Below, one piece after another: positions 1 through 10,521 of a DNA stretch of 64,000 bases. The notes under the pieces are model-generated. The model was not told the DNA's origin and made no database searches. It saw nothing but the letters and a program-made list of their open reading frames with translations. A program made the position numbers and the translations under genes. The stretch comes from Mycolicibacterium tusciae JS617 (GTDB lineage Bacteria > Actinomycetota > Actinomycetes > Mycobacteriales > Mycobacteriaceae). Every line of letters begins with the position of its first letter. Within the stretch, counting starts at the first letter, position 1. Where the stretch lies: positions 6,343,837-6,407,836 of the forward strand of contig NZ_KI912270.1 of the NCBI RefSeq assembly GCF_000243415.2. Direction: 5' to 3'.

Positions 1-633
1 ATGCTGCTGCCAGCCTGGCCGTTCCTCGAGAAGAAGTTCACCGGCGATAACGCCCACCACAATCTGCTGCAGCGTCCTCGAGATGCACCGGTGCGCACCG
101 CAATCGGCGCTATGGCGATCGCGCTCTACATGGTGCTGACGCTGTCCGCGATGAACGACGTCATCGCCCTGAAATTCCACATCTCGCTGAATGCGACGAC
201 GTGGATCGGGCGTATCGGCATGGTGGTCGTGCCTGCGATCGTCTACTACATCGCGTACCGGTGGGCCGTGGGACTGCAGCGCAGTGACCGCGCGGTGCTG
301 GAGCACGGCATCGAGACCGGCATCATCAAGCGACTGCCGCATGGTGCGTACATCGAGCTGCATCAGCCGCTCGGCCCGGTCGACGATCACGGTCACCCAA
401 TTCCGTTGGAATACCAGGGCGCAGCGGTTCCGAAGCGCATGAACAAGCTCGGCTTTGCCGGCGAGCCCGGGTCGGGCAGCTTCCTCACCGCCGACCCGTT
501 GTCGGAAAACGAGCAGCTTGTCGAGGCTGCGCACGCCGCGGAGCGCAAGTCGCTCACCGCATTACGTGAGCACCAGGACCGCAACGGTTCCTCAAACGGG
601 TCGTCGAATGGCTCGTCGAACGGACATCACTGA
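1..633 (+). CDS. qcrB: Cytochrome bc1 complex cytochrome b subunit QcrB, C-terminal part
   Basis: This is the last 210 residues of QcrB, the membrane subunit that oxidises menaquinol in the mycobacterial bc1-aa3 supercomplex. The true start lies left of the window, so the ATG at position 1 is internal. Two hydrophobic helices are visible at about residues 33-55 and 67-86, followed by the long cytoplasmic tail typical of actinobacterial QcrB, with a motif [18 protein letters not shown] and a low-complexity end made of GSSN repeats. The downstream genes mmpS3, ctaF and ctaC on the other strand match the usual mycobacterial neighbourhood. The family call is firm; the quinone site cannot be checked because it is outside the window. 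Confidence 0.95.
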   Translation: MLLPAWPFLEKKFTGDNAHHNLLQRPRDAPVRTAIGAMAIALYMVLTLSAMNDVIALKFHISLNATTWIGRIGMVVVPAIVYYIAYRWAVGLQRSDRAVLEHGIETGIIKRLPHGAYIELHQPLGPVDDHGHPIPLEYQGAAVPKRMNKLGFAGEPGSGSFLTADPLSENEQLVEAAHAAERKSLTALREHQDRNGSSNGSSNGSSNGHH

Positions 634-639
634 GTTGGT

Positions 640-1350
640 TTACGCGCTCTGGTCCTCGAGCAGGGCGCGTAACTCACGCAGGTAGAACCACGGAATCGCC
701 GGCATTGCCAGCGTGACAAGGCCACCGAGCGCGAAGAGTACCCATGCGGCTACGTCGCTCTCGACGGCCATCAAGTAGGTCGCCACGCCTATCGCCACCA
801 TGGCGATGCCGATCGCACACGCGATGAAAACCGCGCAGCGCAGCCACACCTGGTCGATGGCGGCCACAAGTGGTGCGGGCAGCGACGTGCTGTGCGTGAC
901 CGCTGCCGCGTAACCGGGGCCGGCGTGGATCCGGCCCGCCGACGTCCCCGCCCCCGAGATCCGCAACTTCTCGGTCTGTGTCTCCTGCCCGCGTGCTGTC
1001 TCTTGCCGTCGCCCCGGCGCCTGTCGTGGGTCGGGCCGGGCGGGCGGCTCGACATCGGACATCGCGTCGCGGCGAGCCCGAATCAGAAGGGGCACTGCGC
1101 CGATGATCACCGCAGCCGAGATCGCGATGACGACGTAGAGCAGCCAGGGGGTGCCCGAGCTGCCCGACGATTCCTGCTGGCCGCCGCCGAGGTCGACCAG
1201 GGCCACGGTGGCTGCGACGGCGGCACCAAGCGCTAGGAGCCATATCCCCGCGCAAGTGCCGAGCAGGATCCGGTCGGTGCGGTCGAACTCGCCTGGGACA
1301 AGGCCCGCGCGCATCCGCTGGCTGGCCGCGGAATCAGTTGTATATGGCAT
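640..1350 (-). CDS. DUF2561-like four-helix membrane protein (Rv2197c-type)
   Basis: A 236-residue membrane protein with four predicted helices at roughly residues 28-50, 68-88, 171-193 and 200-222, and a polar Arg/Gln/Pro-rich loop between helices two and three. I chose the ATG at 1350 ([10 protein letters not shown]) because it overlaps the mmpS3 stop codon as TGATG, which suggests translational coupling. An upstream extension to 1506 would run through mmpS3 and is rejected. It sits where M. tuberculosis has Rv2197c, between qcrB and mmpS3. No catalytic motif is visible and the function is unknown; location suggests association with the respiratory complex or the cell envelope, which is inference only. 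Confidence 0.8.
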   Translation of the reverse strand: MPYTTDSAASQRMRAGLVPGEFDRTDRILLGTCAGIWLLALGAAVAATVALVDLGGGQQESSGSSGTPWLLYVVIAISAAVIIGAVPLLIRARRDAMSDVEPPARPDPRQAPGRRQETARGQETQTEKLRISGAGTSAGRIHAGPGYAAAVTHSTSLPAPLVAAIDQVWLRCAVFIACAIGIAMVAIGVATYLMAVESDVAAWVLFALGGLVTLAMPAIPWFYLRELRALLEDQSA

Positions 1351-2186
1351 CAGCAGGCTGTCTGTGCGGAGTTGTTGGTATTCGACGACAGCACCGTGCC
1401 GTCGCTGGTCGTGATCGAGCAGTTGAGCCTGCTCACCAGGAACAGACTGGAGGCCTGCACGGAGCCCACCTCGGACTGCGAAATGGGCGTGACGGTCAGA
1501 GACCACGGGATGTAGACGTTTCGCTGTGTGCGGCTGCGACCGGACGCATCGATGTAGGTGACCGTGATGATGTCTCCCGGCGCCTTGGTCCCGGTCACCG
1601 AGTACGTGACCTGGCGTGGCCCCGGGCGAGTCGTGGCAGGCGGTGGTGGCGGCGCGGTCTCCGGCGGTGGCGGCGGCACCTCAACGGGCGGCGGTGGTGG
1701 CGGAGGCGGTTCCGGCTCTTGGGTCACGGTCACGGTCTCCGGCGGCGGTGGCGGCTCTGTCGGCGGCGGCGGTGGGGGCGGCGGTGGCGGAGTCGTTGTG
1801 GTGATCTCGTCCTGCACCGGCGGCGGAGGCGGTGTGCTGGTCGTCGTCTCCGGCGTCGCGAGGTTACTGGTGTCGGTCCGGGTCACGAGCACCGACACCG
1901 AGACCACCAACGCGATCGCCGCGACGATGGCCACCACCCCGACCACCCAGGGCCACCGCGGCGGTTCGGCCGGTACGGCGTGCTCGCTGGGCTCGTAGCT
2001 TTCGTAGTCGTACAGACCTGAGTTGGCAGGTACATAGGGACCGCTGGTGAACTGTTCGGCCTCAGGGGCGGAGTACGCCTGCGAGTAGGCATCGGTTTCG
2101 CTGCTCTCCGGCCTGGCGGAGCTGCTGGGGGGCTCCTGACCAGGAAGATCGTCCCCTTCGTGATCCGGGGGGTTCGGCCCGCTCAT
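1350..2186 (-). CDS. mmpS3: MmpS3-like membrane protein with polyproline segment
   Basis: A 278-residue protein of the MmpS family. An acidic, Tyr/Ser/Pro-rich cytoplasmic N-terminus (residues 1-77) leads into one transmembrane helix (about 79-101), then a long extracytoplasmic polyproline and Thr-Val region (about 105-175), and a C-terminal globular domain of about 85 residues with two cysteines. MmpS proteins usually partner MmpL transporters, but no mmpL gene is nearby, as is also the case for MmpS3 in other mycobacteria. The stop overlaps the start of the downstream membrane protein gene. The polyproline codons create long glycine-rich open frames on the opposite strand that are artefacts. 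Confidence 0.88.
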   Translation of the reverse strand: MSGPNPPDHEGDDLPGQEPPSSSARPESSETDAYSQAYSAPEAEQFTSGPYVPANSGLYDYESYEPSEHAVPAEPPRWPWVVGVVAIVAAIALVVSVSVLVTRTDTSNLATPETTTSTPPPPPVQDEITTTTPPPPPPPPPPTEPPPPPETVTVTQEPEPPPPPPPPVEVPPPPPETAPPPPPATTRPGPRQVTYSVTGTKAPGDIITVTYIDASGRSRTQRNVYIPWSLTVTPISQSEVGSVQASSLFLVSRLNCSITTSDGTVLSSNTNNSAQTAC

Positions 2187-2371
2187 TTACGCCTATCCTT
2201 CTCGACTCTCACCTGGGGCGTAATCGGCCGCGTGTGCGCGACAAGCGGCTGACCGTGCCTCGGCAACACTACCCAAACACCGGATCCGGACGACTCTCAC
2301 AGCACGGATAACCGACGAAGTAGTGCCCCGATTGTGACCTTGTCCGGGATGGTATTCGTCCCGTCCAGGCG

Positions 2372-2791
2372 TCAGTGCTTCTCGGGTCCGGTGTAGTACT
2401 CGAACACCAAGCCGCCGACGGTCGTCAGCACGAAGCAGACACCGGCCACGATCAGCCACGGGAGCCAGAGGGCGACGCCAACGGCGGTGACGGACGCCGA
2501 CAGCGCGATGAAGATCGGCCACCAGCTGTGCGGGCTGAAAAAGCCCAGCTCGCCGGCGCCGTCGCTGACCTCGGCGTCTTCGTAGTCCTCGGGCCGGGTG
2601 TCAAGGCGCCTGGCGACGAACCGGAAGAACGTACCGATGATCAACGTCAGCCCGGCCGTCATGACCAAAGCCGTTGCTCCGGCCCATTCCGTCCCGCCGG
2701 GACCGAACAGCTCGGTGAGCACGACGTAGACGATGGCCGCCAGGACGAAGAACGCGGTCAGGAACTCGAACAGCCTGGCTTCGATATGCAT
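2372..2791 (-). CDS. ctaF: Cytochrome c oxidase subunit IV (actinobacterial CtaF)
   Basis: A 139-residue four-helix membrane protein of the small actinobacterial oxidase subunit family. It begins [17 protein letters not shown] and has paired helices at about residues 5-28 and 36-56, a polar linker with [10 protein letters not shown], then helices near 88-108 and 110-128. It is a structural subunit of the aa3 oxidase in the bc1-aa3 supercomplex. It lies 9 nt downstream of the ctaC stop on the same strand, so the two genes are very likely co-transcribed. A 185-nt gap separates it from mmpS3, in which I see no gene. Length and order match Rv2199c. Confidence 0.92.
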   Translation of the reverse strand: MHIEARLFEFLTAFFVLAAIVYVVLTELFGPGGTEWAGATALVMTAGLTLIIGTFFRFVARRLDTRPEDYEDAEVSDGAGELGFFSPHSWWPIFIALSASVTAVGVALWLPWLIVAGVCFVLTTVGGLVFEYYTGPEKH

Positions 2792-2800
2792 CTGGTGTCC

Positions 2801-3835
2801 CTACTTGCTGGCCTGCGTGAGCTGTGGCGCCATCTCACCGCGGCGGGTGTCGAACGGCCGCGTGGTGACTGCCGTGGGCGATTGATTGATGGCCTGCAGC
2901 GCCTCGGCGTTGGTCTTGCCGCCGATGCGCTGCTCCAGGTACGCCTTGAAGTCGTTGGGCGACACCACCCGCAGCTCGAAGTTCATCATTGAGTGATAGG
3001 TGCCGCACATCTCCGTGCATCGCCCGACGAACGCGCCGTTCTGGTTGATCTCGGTGATCTGGAAGGTGTTGTCGGAGTTGTTCGCCTGCGCATTCGGTAT
3101 CACGTCGCGCTTGAACAGGAACTCCGGCACCCAGAAGCCGTGGATGACATCGGCAGAGTTGATCTGGAACTCGATGCGCTTGCCCGAGGGCACCACCAGC
3201 ACCGGGATCTCGGTCGACGTGCCGAGCGTCTCGACCTTGTCGAAGTTCAGATAGGAGCGGTCTTCGGGGTTCTTGTCCCCGATGACACCGAACTCGCCGC
3301 CGTGCGGACCCTCCACACCTTCAGGCCCAGAGGCGACCGCCTCCTTGCGCTCCGGGTCGGCTCCGTCGTAGTTGAACGTACCGTCCTGGAAAGCCACCTT
3401 CTGGTAGCCGAACTTCCAGTTCCACTGAAAGGCGGTGACGTCGATGACGACGTCGGGGTTGGGCTCCTTGTGCAGCATCCGTTCCTGCACCACGACGGTG
3501 AAGTAGAACAGCACCGAGATGATCAGGAAGGGCAACACGGTGAGCACCAGCTCAAGCGGCATGTTGTAGCCGAACTGGCGGGGCAACTCCGTGTCGCCCT
3601 TCTTGTGCCGGTGAAACGCCGAGGTCCAGAAGATCAGGCCCCACACGATCACACCGACGACCAGCGAGGCGATCACCGAGCCAATCCACAGCTCGCGGTT
3701 GACATGCGCCTCGGGAGTGATGCCGCGAGGCCACCCTAGGCCGAGAACCTCGGACCAGTCACACCCGCTGAGCAGCACCGTCATGCTGCCGAGAACGACC
3801 GATAACGCCACCACCTTCACACCGCGAGGTGTCAC
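2801..3835 (-). CDS. ctaC: Cytochrome c oxidase subunit II, lipoprotein
   Basis: A 344-residue aa3 oxidase subunit II carrying the CuA centre that takes electrons from the bc1 complex. The GTG at 3835 is preferred because AGGAGG lies 7 nt upstream; a longer frame to 3913 lacks such a site. The N-terminus is a lipoprotein signal ending in the lipobox LLSGC, with Cys25 as the lipidated residue. Two further transmembrane helices follow near residues 50-75 and 97-118. The CuA ligands are visible near the C-terminus as [12 protein letters not shown] together with the earlier His in DVIHGFW. It is divergent from asnB and heads the ctaC-ctaF pair. Confidence 0.95.
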   Translation of the reverse strand: MTPRGVKVVALSVVLGSMTVLLSGCDWSEVLGLGWPRGITPEAHVNRELWIGSVIASLVVGVIVWGLIFWTSAFHRHKKGDTELPRQFGYNMPLELVLTVLPFLIISVLFYFTVVVQERMLHKEPNPDVVIDVTAFQWNWKFGYQKVAFQDGTFNYDGADPERKEAVASGPEGVEGPHGGEFGVIGDKNPEDRSYLNFDKVETLGTSTEIPVLVVPSGKRIEFQINSADVIHGFWVPEFLFKRDVIPNAQANNSDNTFQITEINQNGAFVGRCTEMCGTYHSMMNFELRVVSPNDFKAYLEQRIGGKTNAEALQAINQSPTAVTTRPFDTRRGEMAPQLTQASK

Positions 3836-3842
3836 GCCGGCG

Positions 3843-3848
3843 CCTCCT
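3843..3848 (-). promoter_or_regulatory. Shine-Dalgarno site of ctaC
   Basis: A perfect AGGAGG on the minus strand, 7 nt before the GTG at 3835. It decides the start of ctaC over the longer upstream frame. Confidence 0.8.
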
Positions 3849-3940
3849 AGAAGTCGGGACAGAAAGCCGAATACTACGCAGCGTAGACCACCTCTGGACG
3901 CGGGTCTCGACACAGGTCAGGGATTAGGCATACTGGCGCG

Positions 3941-5920
3941 GTGTGCGGACTGCTGGCCCTGGTTACCGACCCGTCGGGTATCGGCGGGCAGGAGCGAAGC
4001 GACCGGGGAATCGGTGAGGAGTCCGCAGACCTTGTAGCCGCGGTTTCGGGCGCGTCGCATCTGATGCGCCACCGCGGTCCGGACGAACCGGGCACGTGGT
4101 CCGACGGCGCAGCGCCGCCAACCACGGTGCTGGGGTTCAACCGGCTGTCGATCATCGACATCGCCCACAGCCACCAACCGCTGCGCTGGGGCCCGCCGGA
4201 GTCCCCCGACCGTTACGTCTTGGTGTTCAACGGCGAGATCTACAACTACCTCGAGTTGCGCGAGCAACTGCGCGTCGAGCACGGCGCCGTATTCGCCACT
4301 GACGGCGACAGCGAGGCGATCGTCGCCGCCTACCACTACTGGGGCACGGCAAGCCTGACCCGGCTGCGCGGCATGTTCGCCTTCGCCCTGTGGGACACCG
4401 ACGAAGGTGAATTGTTCTGCGCCCGTGACCCATTCGGCATCAAGCCGTTGTACATGGCGACCGGGGCGGGCGGAACCGTGTTCGGCAGCGAGAAGAAGTG
4501 TCTGCTGGATCTCGCCGGGATCATCGGAATCGACCTCGGCATCGACGAGCGCGCCGCGCAGCACTACACCGTGCTGCAATACGTGCCGGAACCCGAGACG
4601 CTGCACCGCGGCGTGCGCAGGCTCGAATCGGGCAGCTACGCCCGCGTGCGGCCGGGACAGCCGCCCCAGGTGACGCGGTATTTCACCCCGCGGTTCGCCG
4701 CGGTTCCTTTTTCGTCCGGCGACGAACGCGCGCGCTACGACGAGATCACCGCCGTCCTGGAGGACTCGGTGGCCAAGCACATGCGCGCCGACGTCACCGT
4801 CGGTGCGTTCCTGTCCGGCGGCATCGACTCCACCGCGATCGCCGCCCTGGCCATGCGGCACAACCCGCGGCTGATCACGTTCACCACGGGCTTCGAACGG
4901 GAGGGCTACTCCGAGGTCGACGTCGCCGTCGCGTCGGCCGAAGCCATCGGCGCACGGCACGTGACGAAGGTGGTAAGCCAGGCCGAGTTCGTGGCGGCGC
5001 TGCCCGAAATCGTCTGGTATCTCGACGAACCCGTCGCCGACCCGGCGTTGGTGCCGCTGTTCTTCATCGCCCGCGAGGCGCGCAAGCACGTCAAGGTGGT
5101 GCTGTCGGGCGAGGGCGCCGACGAACTGTTCGGCGGCTACACCATTTACCGGGAACCGTTGTCCCTGCGTCCGTTTGACTATCTGCCGCGGCCGGTGCGT
5201 CGGTCACTGGGTCGCGCGTCACGGCCGCTGCCCGAGGGTTTGCGCGGCAAGAGCCTGCTGCACCGTGGATCACTGACTCTCGAAGAGCGTTACTACGGCA
5301 ACGCGCGTAGCTTCTCCGATGCCCAGCTTCGCGCGGTACTGCCCGGCTTCCGGCCGGAATGGACCCACACCGATGTCACCGCACCGATCTACGCCGCGTC
5401 CGACGGCGCCGATCCGGTGGCCCGCATGCAGCACATCGACCTGTTCACCTGGCTGCGCGGCGACATCCTGGTCAAAGCCGACAAGATGACGATGGCCAAC
5501 TCACTGGAGTTGCGGGTGCCGTTCCTCGATCCCGAGGTCTTCGCGGTGGCGTCACGGCTTCCGCTGGACCAGAAGATCACCAGGACCACCACGAAGTTCG
5601 CGCTGCGGCGCGCCTTGGAGCCGATCGTGCCCGCGCATGTGCTCAACCGTCCGAAGCTGGGCTTCCCGGTACCCATCCGGCACTGGCTGCAGGCCGGTGA
5701 ACTGCAGGACTGGGCGTATCGGACGGTCGCCTCATCGGCGGCAGGCGACCTGATGGATCTGAGCGCGGTCACCCGGATGCTCGACGAACACCGAAGTGGC
5801 ATAAGCGATCACAGCCGACGACTGTGGACAGTGCTGATCTTCATGCTGTGGCACGCCATCTTCATCGAGCGCAGCGTGACCCCACAGATCAGCGAATCGA
5901 CCTACCCCGTACAGCTGTAA
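3941..5920 (+). CDS. asnB: Asparagine synthetase (glutamine-hydrolysing)
   Basis: A 659-residue class II glutamine amidotransferase that makes asparagine from aspartate, ATP and glutamine. The GTG start is followed at once by TGC, giving the catalytic Cys exposed after Met removal (MCGLLALVTD). The N-terminal glutaminase domain holds RHRGPDEPG and FNGEIYNY; the synthetase domain holds the PP-loop SGGIDSTA at about residues 291-298 and GEGADELFGGY. The length agrees with mycobacterial AsnB. CATACT lies 6 nt upstream of the start and could be the -10 of a leaderless transcript, but this is weak. Its stop abuts the stop of the convergent adenosine kinase gene with no intergenic base. Confidence 0.95.
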   Translation: MCGLLALVTDPSGIGGQERSDRGIGEESADLVAAVSGASHLMRHRGPDEPGTWSDGAAPPTTVLGFNRLSIIDIAHSHQPLRWGPPESPDRYVLVFNGEIYNYLELREQLRVEHGAVFATDGDSEAIVAAYHYWGTASLTRLRGMFAFALWDTDEGELFCARDPFGIKPLYMATGAGGTVFGSEKKCLLDLAGIIGIDLGIDERAAQHYTVLQYVPEPETLHRGVRRLESGSYARVRPGQPPQVTRYFTPRFAAVPFSSGDERARYDEITAVLEDSVAKHMRADVTVGAFLSGGIDSTAIAALAMRHNPRLITFTTGFEREGYSEVDVAVASAEAIGARHVTKVVSQAEFVAALPEIVWYLDEPVADPALVPLFFIAREARKHVKVVLSGEGADELFGGYTIYREPLSLRPFDYLPRPVRRSLGRASRPLPEGLRGKSLLHRGSLTLEERYYGNARSFSDAQLRAVLPGFRPEWTHTDVTAPIYAASDGADPVARMQHIDLFTWLRGDILVKADKMTMANSLELRVPFLDPEVFAVASRLPLDQKITRTTTKFALRRALEPIVPAHVLNRPKLGFPVPIRHWLQAGELQDWAYRTVASSAAGDLMDLSAVTRMLDEHRSGISDHSRRLWTVLIFMLWHAIFIERSVTPQISESTYPVQL

Positions 5921-6901
<981 letters not shown>

Positions 6902-7040
6902 TCACCCTTCATTTATTAAGCCGTCTAGATAAACCTTACTCAGCGAGCGCCCCTCGCGAGGTGCGCTAACCTGCGTACGAGTACCCGTGGGGCCACTGTA
7001 GACAGACCAAATCCGACGCACACTTCTGGGGAGCAAATAC

Positions 7041-7709
7041 ATGTCCGGTCCGTACCCGCCCGAATACGGCGTCGGACCGACCGGCCCGCAAACGTATCCG
7101 GGCACGGGTCCGCAACCATTTCCCGCGCAGCCCTTTCCGGAACCCTATCCGGAGAACGTCGGCTCGCCGTATCCGGGAATGTTGCCGCCCCCGGTGCGGT
7201 ATCCGAAGAAGCGGCGCTGGCCGCTGATCGCGGGCGCGCTGCTGGCGGTCCTCGTGATCGCGGCGACCGTAACGGGGATCGTGCTCGCATCCCGCGGCGG
7301 CGAGGCGTCGGGATCCGGCACGCTGACCGACGCGTCGGCCCAGGCAGCGATCCAGGAGTATCTGGATGCCATGACCAACGGTGACGACGAGACGGTCGCC
7401 CGGCACACGTTGTGCGGGATGTTCGACGCGGTCAAGGAACGCCGTTCCGACCTGGCGCTGGCCGGCCTGGCCAGCGACGCCTTCCGCCAGCAGTACGGGC
7501 GCGCCGAGGTGACCTCGATCGACAGAATTGTGATGTGGTCACCGCATCAAGCGCAGGTGCTGTTCACCATGCAGGTCGAGCCGTCCGGTAGCTCCCGCCG
7601 CGGCCAGCCGCGAATCGAAGGCGAACAACAGGGTGTCGCACAGCTGCTCAACCAGGACAACGAGGTGCTGGTCTGCTCTTACCTGCCGCGGACGGCCGGT
7701 CAGTACTGA
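7041..7709 (+). CDS. Single-pass membrane protein with proline-rich N-terminus (Rv2203-type)
   Basis: A 222-residue protein. Residues 1-53 are rich in Pro, Gly and Tyr, then a basic PKKRRW stretch precedes one transmembrane helix (about 59-80). The external part (about 90-222) looks like the NTF2-like or DUF4878-type fold common in actinobacterial membrane proteins, with an opening helix AAIQEYLDAMTNGDDETV. A GGGGAG motif lies just upstream of the ATG. The position between adoK and the ErpA-like gene matches Rv2203. Function is unknown. Confidence 0.78.
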   Translation: MSGPYPPEYGVGPTGPQTYPGTGPQPFPAQPFPEPYPENVGSPYPGMLPPPVRYPKKRRWPLIAGALLAVLVIAATVTGIVLASRGGEASGSGTLTDASAQAAIQEYLDAMTNGDDETVARHTLCGMFDAVKERRSDLALAGLASDAFRQQYGRAEVTSIDRIVMWSPHQAQVLFTMQVEPSGSSRRGQPRIEGEQQGVAQLLNQDNEVLVCSYLPRTAGQY

Positions 7710-7710
7710 A

Positions 7711-8073
7711 TCAGTTGAACGAATCGCCGCAGGCGCAGGAGCCCGTGGCGTTCGGGTTGTCGATCGTGAAGCCCTGCTTCTCGATGGTGTCGACGAAGTC
7801 GATGACGGCACCCTGTACGTAGGGCGCGCTCATGCGGTCGATGATCAGCGCGACGCCGCCGAACTCGGCGGTCACGTCCCCGTCCAGAGACCGGTCGTCG
7901 AAGAACAGGTTGTAGCGCAGCCCGGCGCAGCCACCCGGCTGCACGGCGATGCGCAGGGCCAGGTCGTCGCGGCCCTCCTGATCCAGCAGCGCCTTGGCCT
8001 TGGCGGCGGCGGCATCGGTCAGCTTCGCGCCATGGGTGGCGGTCCCGGTGGCCGACTCTTCCTGAACAGTCAT
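7711..8073 (-). CDS. HesB/IscA/ErpA-type iron-sulfur cluster insertion protein
   Basis: A 120-residue A-type Fe-S carrier, corresponding to Rv2204c. The conserved core begins LTDAAAAKAKALLDQEG and contains the three ligand cysteines: one in PGGCAGLRYNL and two in the C-terminal CACGDSF. These proteins receive and pass on Fe-S clusters to apo-enzymes, plausibly including LipA further along this window. AGGAG lies 5 nt before the ATG. Its stop meets the stop of the convergent upstream-numbered gene, with one base between them. Confidence 0.93.
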   Translation of the reverse strand: MTVQEESATGTATHGAKLTDAAAAKAKALLDQEGRDDLALRIAVQPGGCAGLRYNLFFDDRSLDGDVTAEFGGVALIIDRMSAPYVQGAVIDFVDTIEKQGFTIDNPNATGSCACGDSFN

Positions 8074-8174
8074 TACGTCTCCTGTAAAGCCTCATCAAAT
8101 GTTCGGCGTACTAGCTCAACGGTACCTTGTCCCGGCCCTATTCCCGACTTTGTCCCCAGGTCCCCCCGGGCGCT

Positions 8175-8205
8175 TTGACTGTCGGAGGCGGCCGGAAGTT
8201 AACCT
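8175..8205 (+). promoter_or_regulatory. Candidate promoter for the DUF3043 gene
   Basis: TTGACT at 8175-8180 and TAACCT at 8200-8205 are spaced by 19 nt. The second hexamer ends 7 nt before the GTG at 8213, so the transcript may begin at or next to the start codon (leaderless). Spacing and hexamers fit a mycobacterial SigA-type promoter; this is inference from sequence. Confidence 0.5.
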
Positions 8206-8212
8206 GACAGGC

Positions 8213-8902
8213 GTGAACCTGCTGGGCCGAAAGAAAGACAACGCGCGGACACCGGAATCCGATGTGTCCGAAGACACCGCCGAGACCGGCCTCGAGGGCG
8301 ACGCTGGAAAGTCCGGGGAGCCCCGGACGACCGCTCCCAAGGGCCGACCAACGCCCAAACGTAGCGAGGCCACCCGCAAGCGGGGGCCGGTGGCGCCCGC
8401 GCCGATGACCACCTCAGAAGCGCGGAAACGCCGCAAGGAATCGCGCAGCAAGCTGAGCCGTGAAGAGCGCAAAGCCGACAAGGTGACGCGCCGCGCGGAC
8501 ATGGCGGCACGCCGCGAGAAGATGATGGCCGGCGACGACGCCTATCTGCTGCCGCGGGACAAGGGTCCGGTGCGCCGATATGTGCGCGACGTGGTCGACT
8601 CCCGCCGCAATGTGCTCGGCTTGTTCATGCCCGCGGCGCTCGTTCTGATCTTCGTGATGCTCTCGGTGCCGTCGGTCGCGGTGCAGCAGCTCATCTCCCC
8701 CGCCATGCTGGTGCTGGTCCTCATCATGGTGATCGATGGGTTCCTCCTCGGCCGCAAGGCCAACCGCCTGGTCGACGAGAAGTTCCCCGATAACGCCGAG
8801 AGTGGTTGGAAGTTGGGCTTTTACGCCGCTAGCCGCGCCTCGCAGCTCCGCCGGATGCGGGCGCCGAGGCCGCAGGTGAAGCGCGGCAGCAGTGTTGATT
8901 GA
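8213..8902 (+). CDS. DUF3043 membrane protein (Rv2206-type)
   Basis: A 229-residue protein. The first 125 residues are strongly charged and basic, with repeated Arg/Lys/Glu runs typical of a cytoplasmic or nucleic-acid-contacting tail. Two adjacent helices follow at about residues 140-160 and 162-182, joined by SVPSVAVQQLIS, and the short C-terminus is basic. I chose the GTG at 8213 (VNLLGRKKDN) over the ATG at 8099 because of the TAACCT hexamer 7 nt upstream and the better fit to Rv2206. Function unknown. In M. tuberculosis, as I recall, a glycerate-kinase-like gene (Rv2205c) precedes it; here that gene is absent. Confidence 0.82.
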   Translation: MNLLGRKKDNARTPESDVSEDTAETGLEGDAGKSGEPRTTAPKGRPTPKRSEATRKRGPVAPAPMTTSEARKRRKESRSKLSREERKADKVTRRADMAARREKMMAGDDAYLLPRDKGPVRRYVRDVVDSRRNVLGLFMPAALVLIFVMLSVPSVAVQQLISPAMLVLVLIMVIDGFLLGRKANRLVDEKFPDNAESGWKLGFYAASRASQLRRMRAPRPQVKRGSSVD

Positions 8903-8919
8903 CGGAACCTGAGACCCTG

Positions 8920-9462
8920 GTGCGCATCCTGGTGCTCGGTGGCATCCGGTCGGGCAAATCGCAATGGGCAGAGTCGACGATCGCCGAGATCGCCCGGTCG
9001 CTCGACGCGGCGGCGGTGCGCTACTTGGCCACCGGCCCCGTGGCCGCTGCGGATACCGAATGGTCGGCGCGGGTCGAGGCACACCGCCGACGCCGGCCGG
9101 CGAGTTGGTCCACGGTCGAAACCGCTGACGTAGCAATGCAGTTGCGCTCAGATGACGCCATGGCGACCGTGGTCGACGACATCGGCGGATGGCTGACCGC
9201 GGCGATGGATCGGACGAACGCGTGGAACGACGGATCCGTGTCTGCCGACGTCGACGACCTGGTCGACGCGGTGGGTTCGTTCGGTTCTGCGCTGGCACTC
9301 GTCTCTCCCGAGGTCGGGCTGACGGTGGTGCCTGCAACGGAGTCGGGGCGGCGGTTCGCCGACGAACTCGGCACCCTCAATCAGCGGCTGGCCCAGGTGT
9401 GTGACCGCGTGGTGCTCGTGGTCGCCGGCCAGCCCGTCACCGTGAAGGATTCGGTCCGGTGA
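8920..9462 (+). CDS. cobU: Adenosylcobinamide kinase / adenosylcobinamide-phosphate guanylyltransferase
   Basis: A 180-residue CobU/CobP enzyme that phosphorylates adenosylcobinamide and then attaches GMP in late cobalamin assembly. The P-loop GGIRSGKSQ sits at residues 7-15, and the guanylylation region follows around [11 protein letters not shown], where the active His is expected. I take the GTG at 8920 ([14 protein letters not shown]) as start; a TTG at 8899 overlapping the previous stop is the alternative and would add seven residues. The stop overlaps the cobT start as GTGA. The order cobU-cobT-cobS makes a clear nucleotide-loop assembly operon. Confidence 0.9.
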   Translation: MRILVLGGIRSGKSQWAESTIAEIARSLDAAAVRYLATGPVAAADTEWSARVEAHRRRRPASWSTVETADVAMQLRSDDAMATVVDDIGGWLTAAMDRTNAWNDGSVSADVDDLVDAVGSFGSALALVSPEVGLTVVPATESGRRFADELGTLNQRLAQVCDRVVLVVAGQPVTVKDSVR

Positions 9463-10514
9463 CCGACTTCGATGCCGTCTCGCCACCGGACCCCGACAGC
9501 GCCGTCGCGGCACGTGCCCGCCAGGCGCAGTTGACCAAACCACCGGGCTCGCTGGGCAGGCTGGAGGACCTGTCGGTCTGGGTGTCGGCGTGTCAGGGCG
9601 TTTGTCCGCCCCGGCAGTTCGAACGGGCGCGGGCGGTCGTGTTCGCCGGCGACCACGGCGTCACCGCGGCGGGCGTGTCCGCCTACCCGGCGGAGGTCAC
9701 CGCCGCGATGGTCGCCAACTTCGATGCGGGCGGGGCTGCGATCAACGTTCTCGCCGAAGCGGCGGGCGCGACCGTGCGCGTGGTCGACATCGCGGTCGAT
9801 GCCGAAGAACCCGTCACTGCGTCGATCGGTGCGCACAAGGTCCGCCGCAGCAGCGGCAACATCGCCGTCGAGGACGCGTTGACCGACGACGAGGTTGCCG
9901 CGGCGCTCGATGCCGGACGGCGGATCGCCGACGAAGAGGTCGACTCGGGTGCAGACATCCTGATCGTCGGCGATATGGGCATCGGAAACACCACACCCGC
10001 AACGACTCTGATCGCCGCACTGACCGATTCCGAGCCGGTCGCAGCGGTCGGTCGCGGCACCGGCGTCGACGACGCGGGATGGGCCCGCAAGACCGCCGCC
10101 ATCAGGGATGCACTTTTTCGGAGCCGCGGATCAGCAGGCGATCCCGTTGCATTGCTGCGGGTTTGCGGCGGGGCCGATCTGGCGGCGATGGCGGGATTCT
10201 GTGCCCAGGCCGCAATCCGGCGCACACCGGTGCTGCTCGACGGCGTGGTGGTGACGGCCGCGGCGCTGGTGGCCGAGGCGCTTGCGCCGGGTGCCAAGCA
10301 GTGGTGGCAGGCGGGCCACCGGTCCACCGAACCGGCGCATGCCCTGGCGTTACAGCGACTGGACCTCGAACCCATCGTCGATTTGGGCATGCGACTCGGC
10401 GAGGGCACCGGTGCCGCGGTCGCACTGTCCGTAGTGCGAGCCGCGGTGGCGACGCTGTCGTCGATGGCGACCTTCGACGAGGCCGGTATCACCAGCTCAT
10501 CCGATAAGCGGTGA
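9459..10514 (+). CDS. cobT: Nicotinate-nucleotide--dimethylbenzimidazole phosphoribosyltransferase
   Basis: A 351-residue CobT that makes alpha-ribazole phosphate from dimethylbenzimidazole and nicotinate mononucleotide for the cobalamin lower ligand. Characteristic stretches are [12 protein letters not shown] near residues 25-36, [16 protein letters not shown] near 63-78, [11 protein letters not shown] near 172-182 and [11 protein letters not shown] near the C-terminus, the last containing the catalytic Glu region. The GTG start overlaps the cobU stop by 4 nt and AAGGA lies upstream. It is followed 7 nt later by cobS. Confidence 0.95.
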   Translation: MTDFDAVSPPDPDSAVAARARQAQLTKPPGSLGRLEDLSVWVSACQGVCPPRQFERARAVVFAGDHGVTAAGVSAYPAEVTAAMVANFDAGGAAINVLAEAAGATVRVVDIAVDAEEPVTASIGAHKVRRSSGNIAVEDALTDDEVAAALDAGRRIADEEVDSGADILIVGDMGIGNTTPATTLIAALTDSEPVAAVGRGTGVDDAGWARKTAAIRDALFRSRGSAGDPVALLRVCGGADLAAMAGFCAQAAIRRTPVLLDGVVVTAAALVAEALAPGAKQWWQAGHRSTEPAHALALQRLDLEPIVDLGMRLGEGTGAAVALSVVRAAVATLSSMATFDEAGITSSSDKR

Positions 10515-10521
10515 ACCGTTC

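Noticed and set aside
1558..1998. Open frame on the plus strand encoding long glycine runs, resembling a PE_PGRS or glycine-rich protein
   Set aside because: It is the complement of the polyproline codons of mmpS3; no PE domain, start signal or ribosome site is present.
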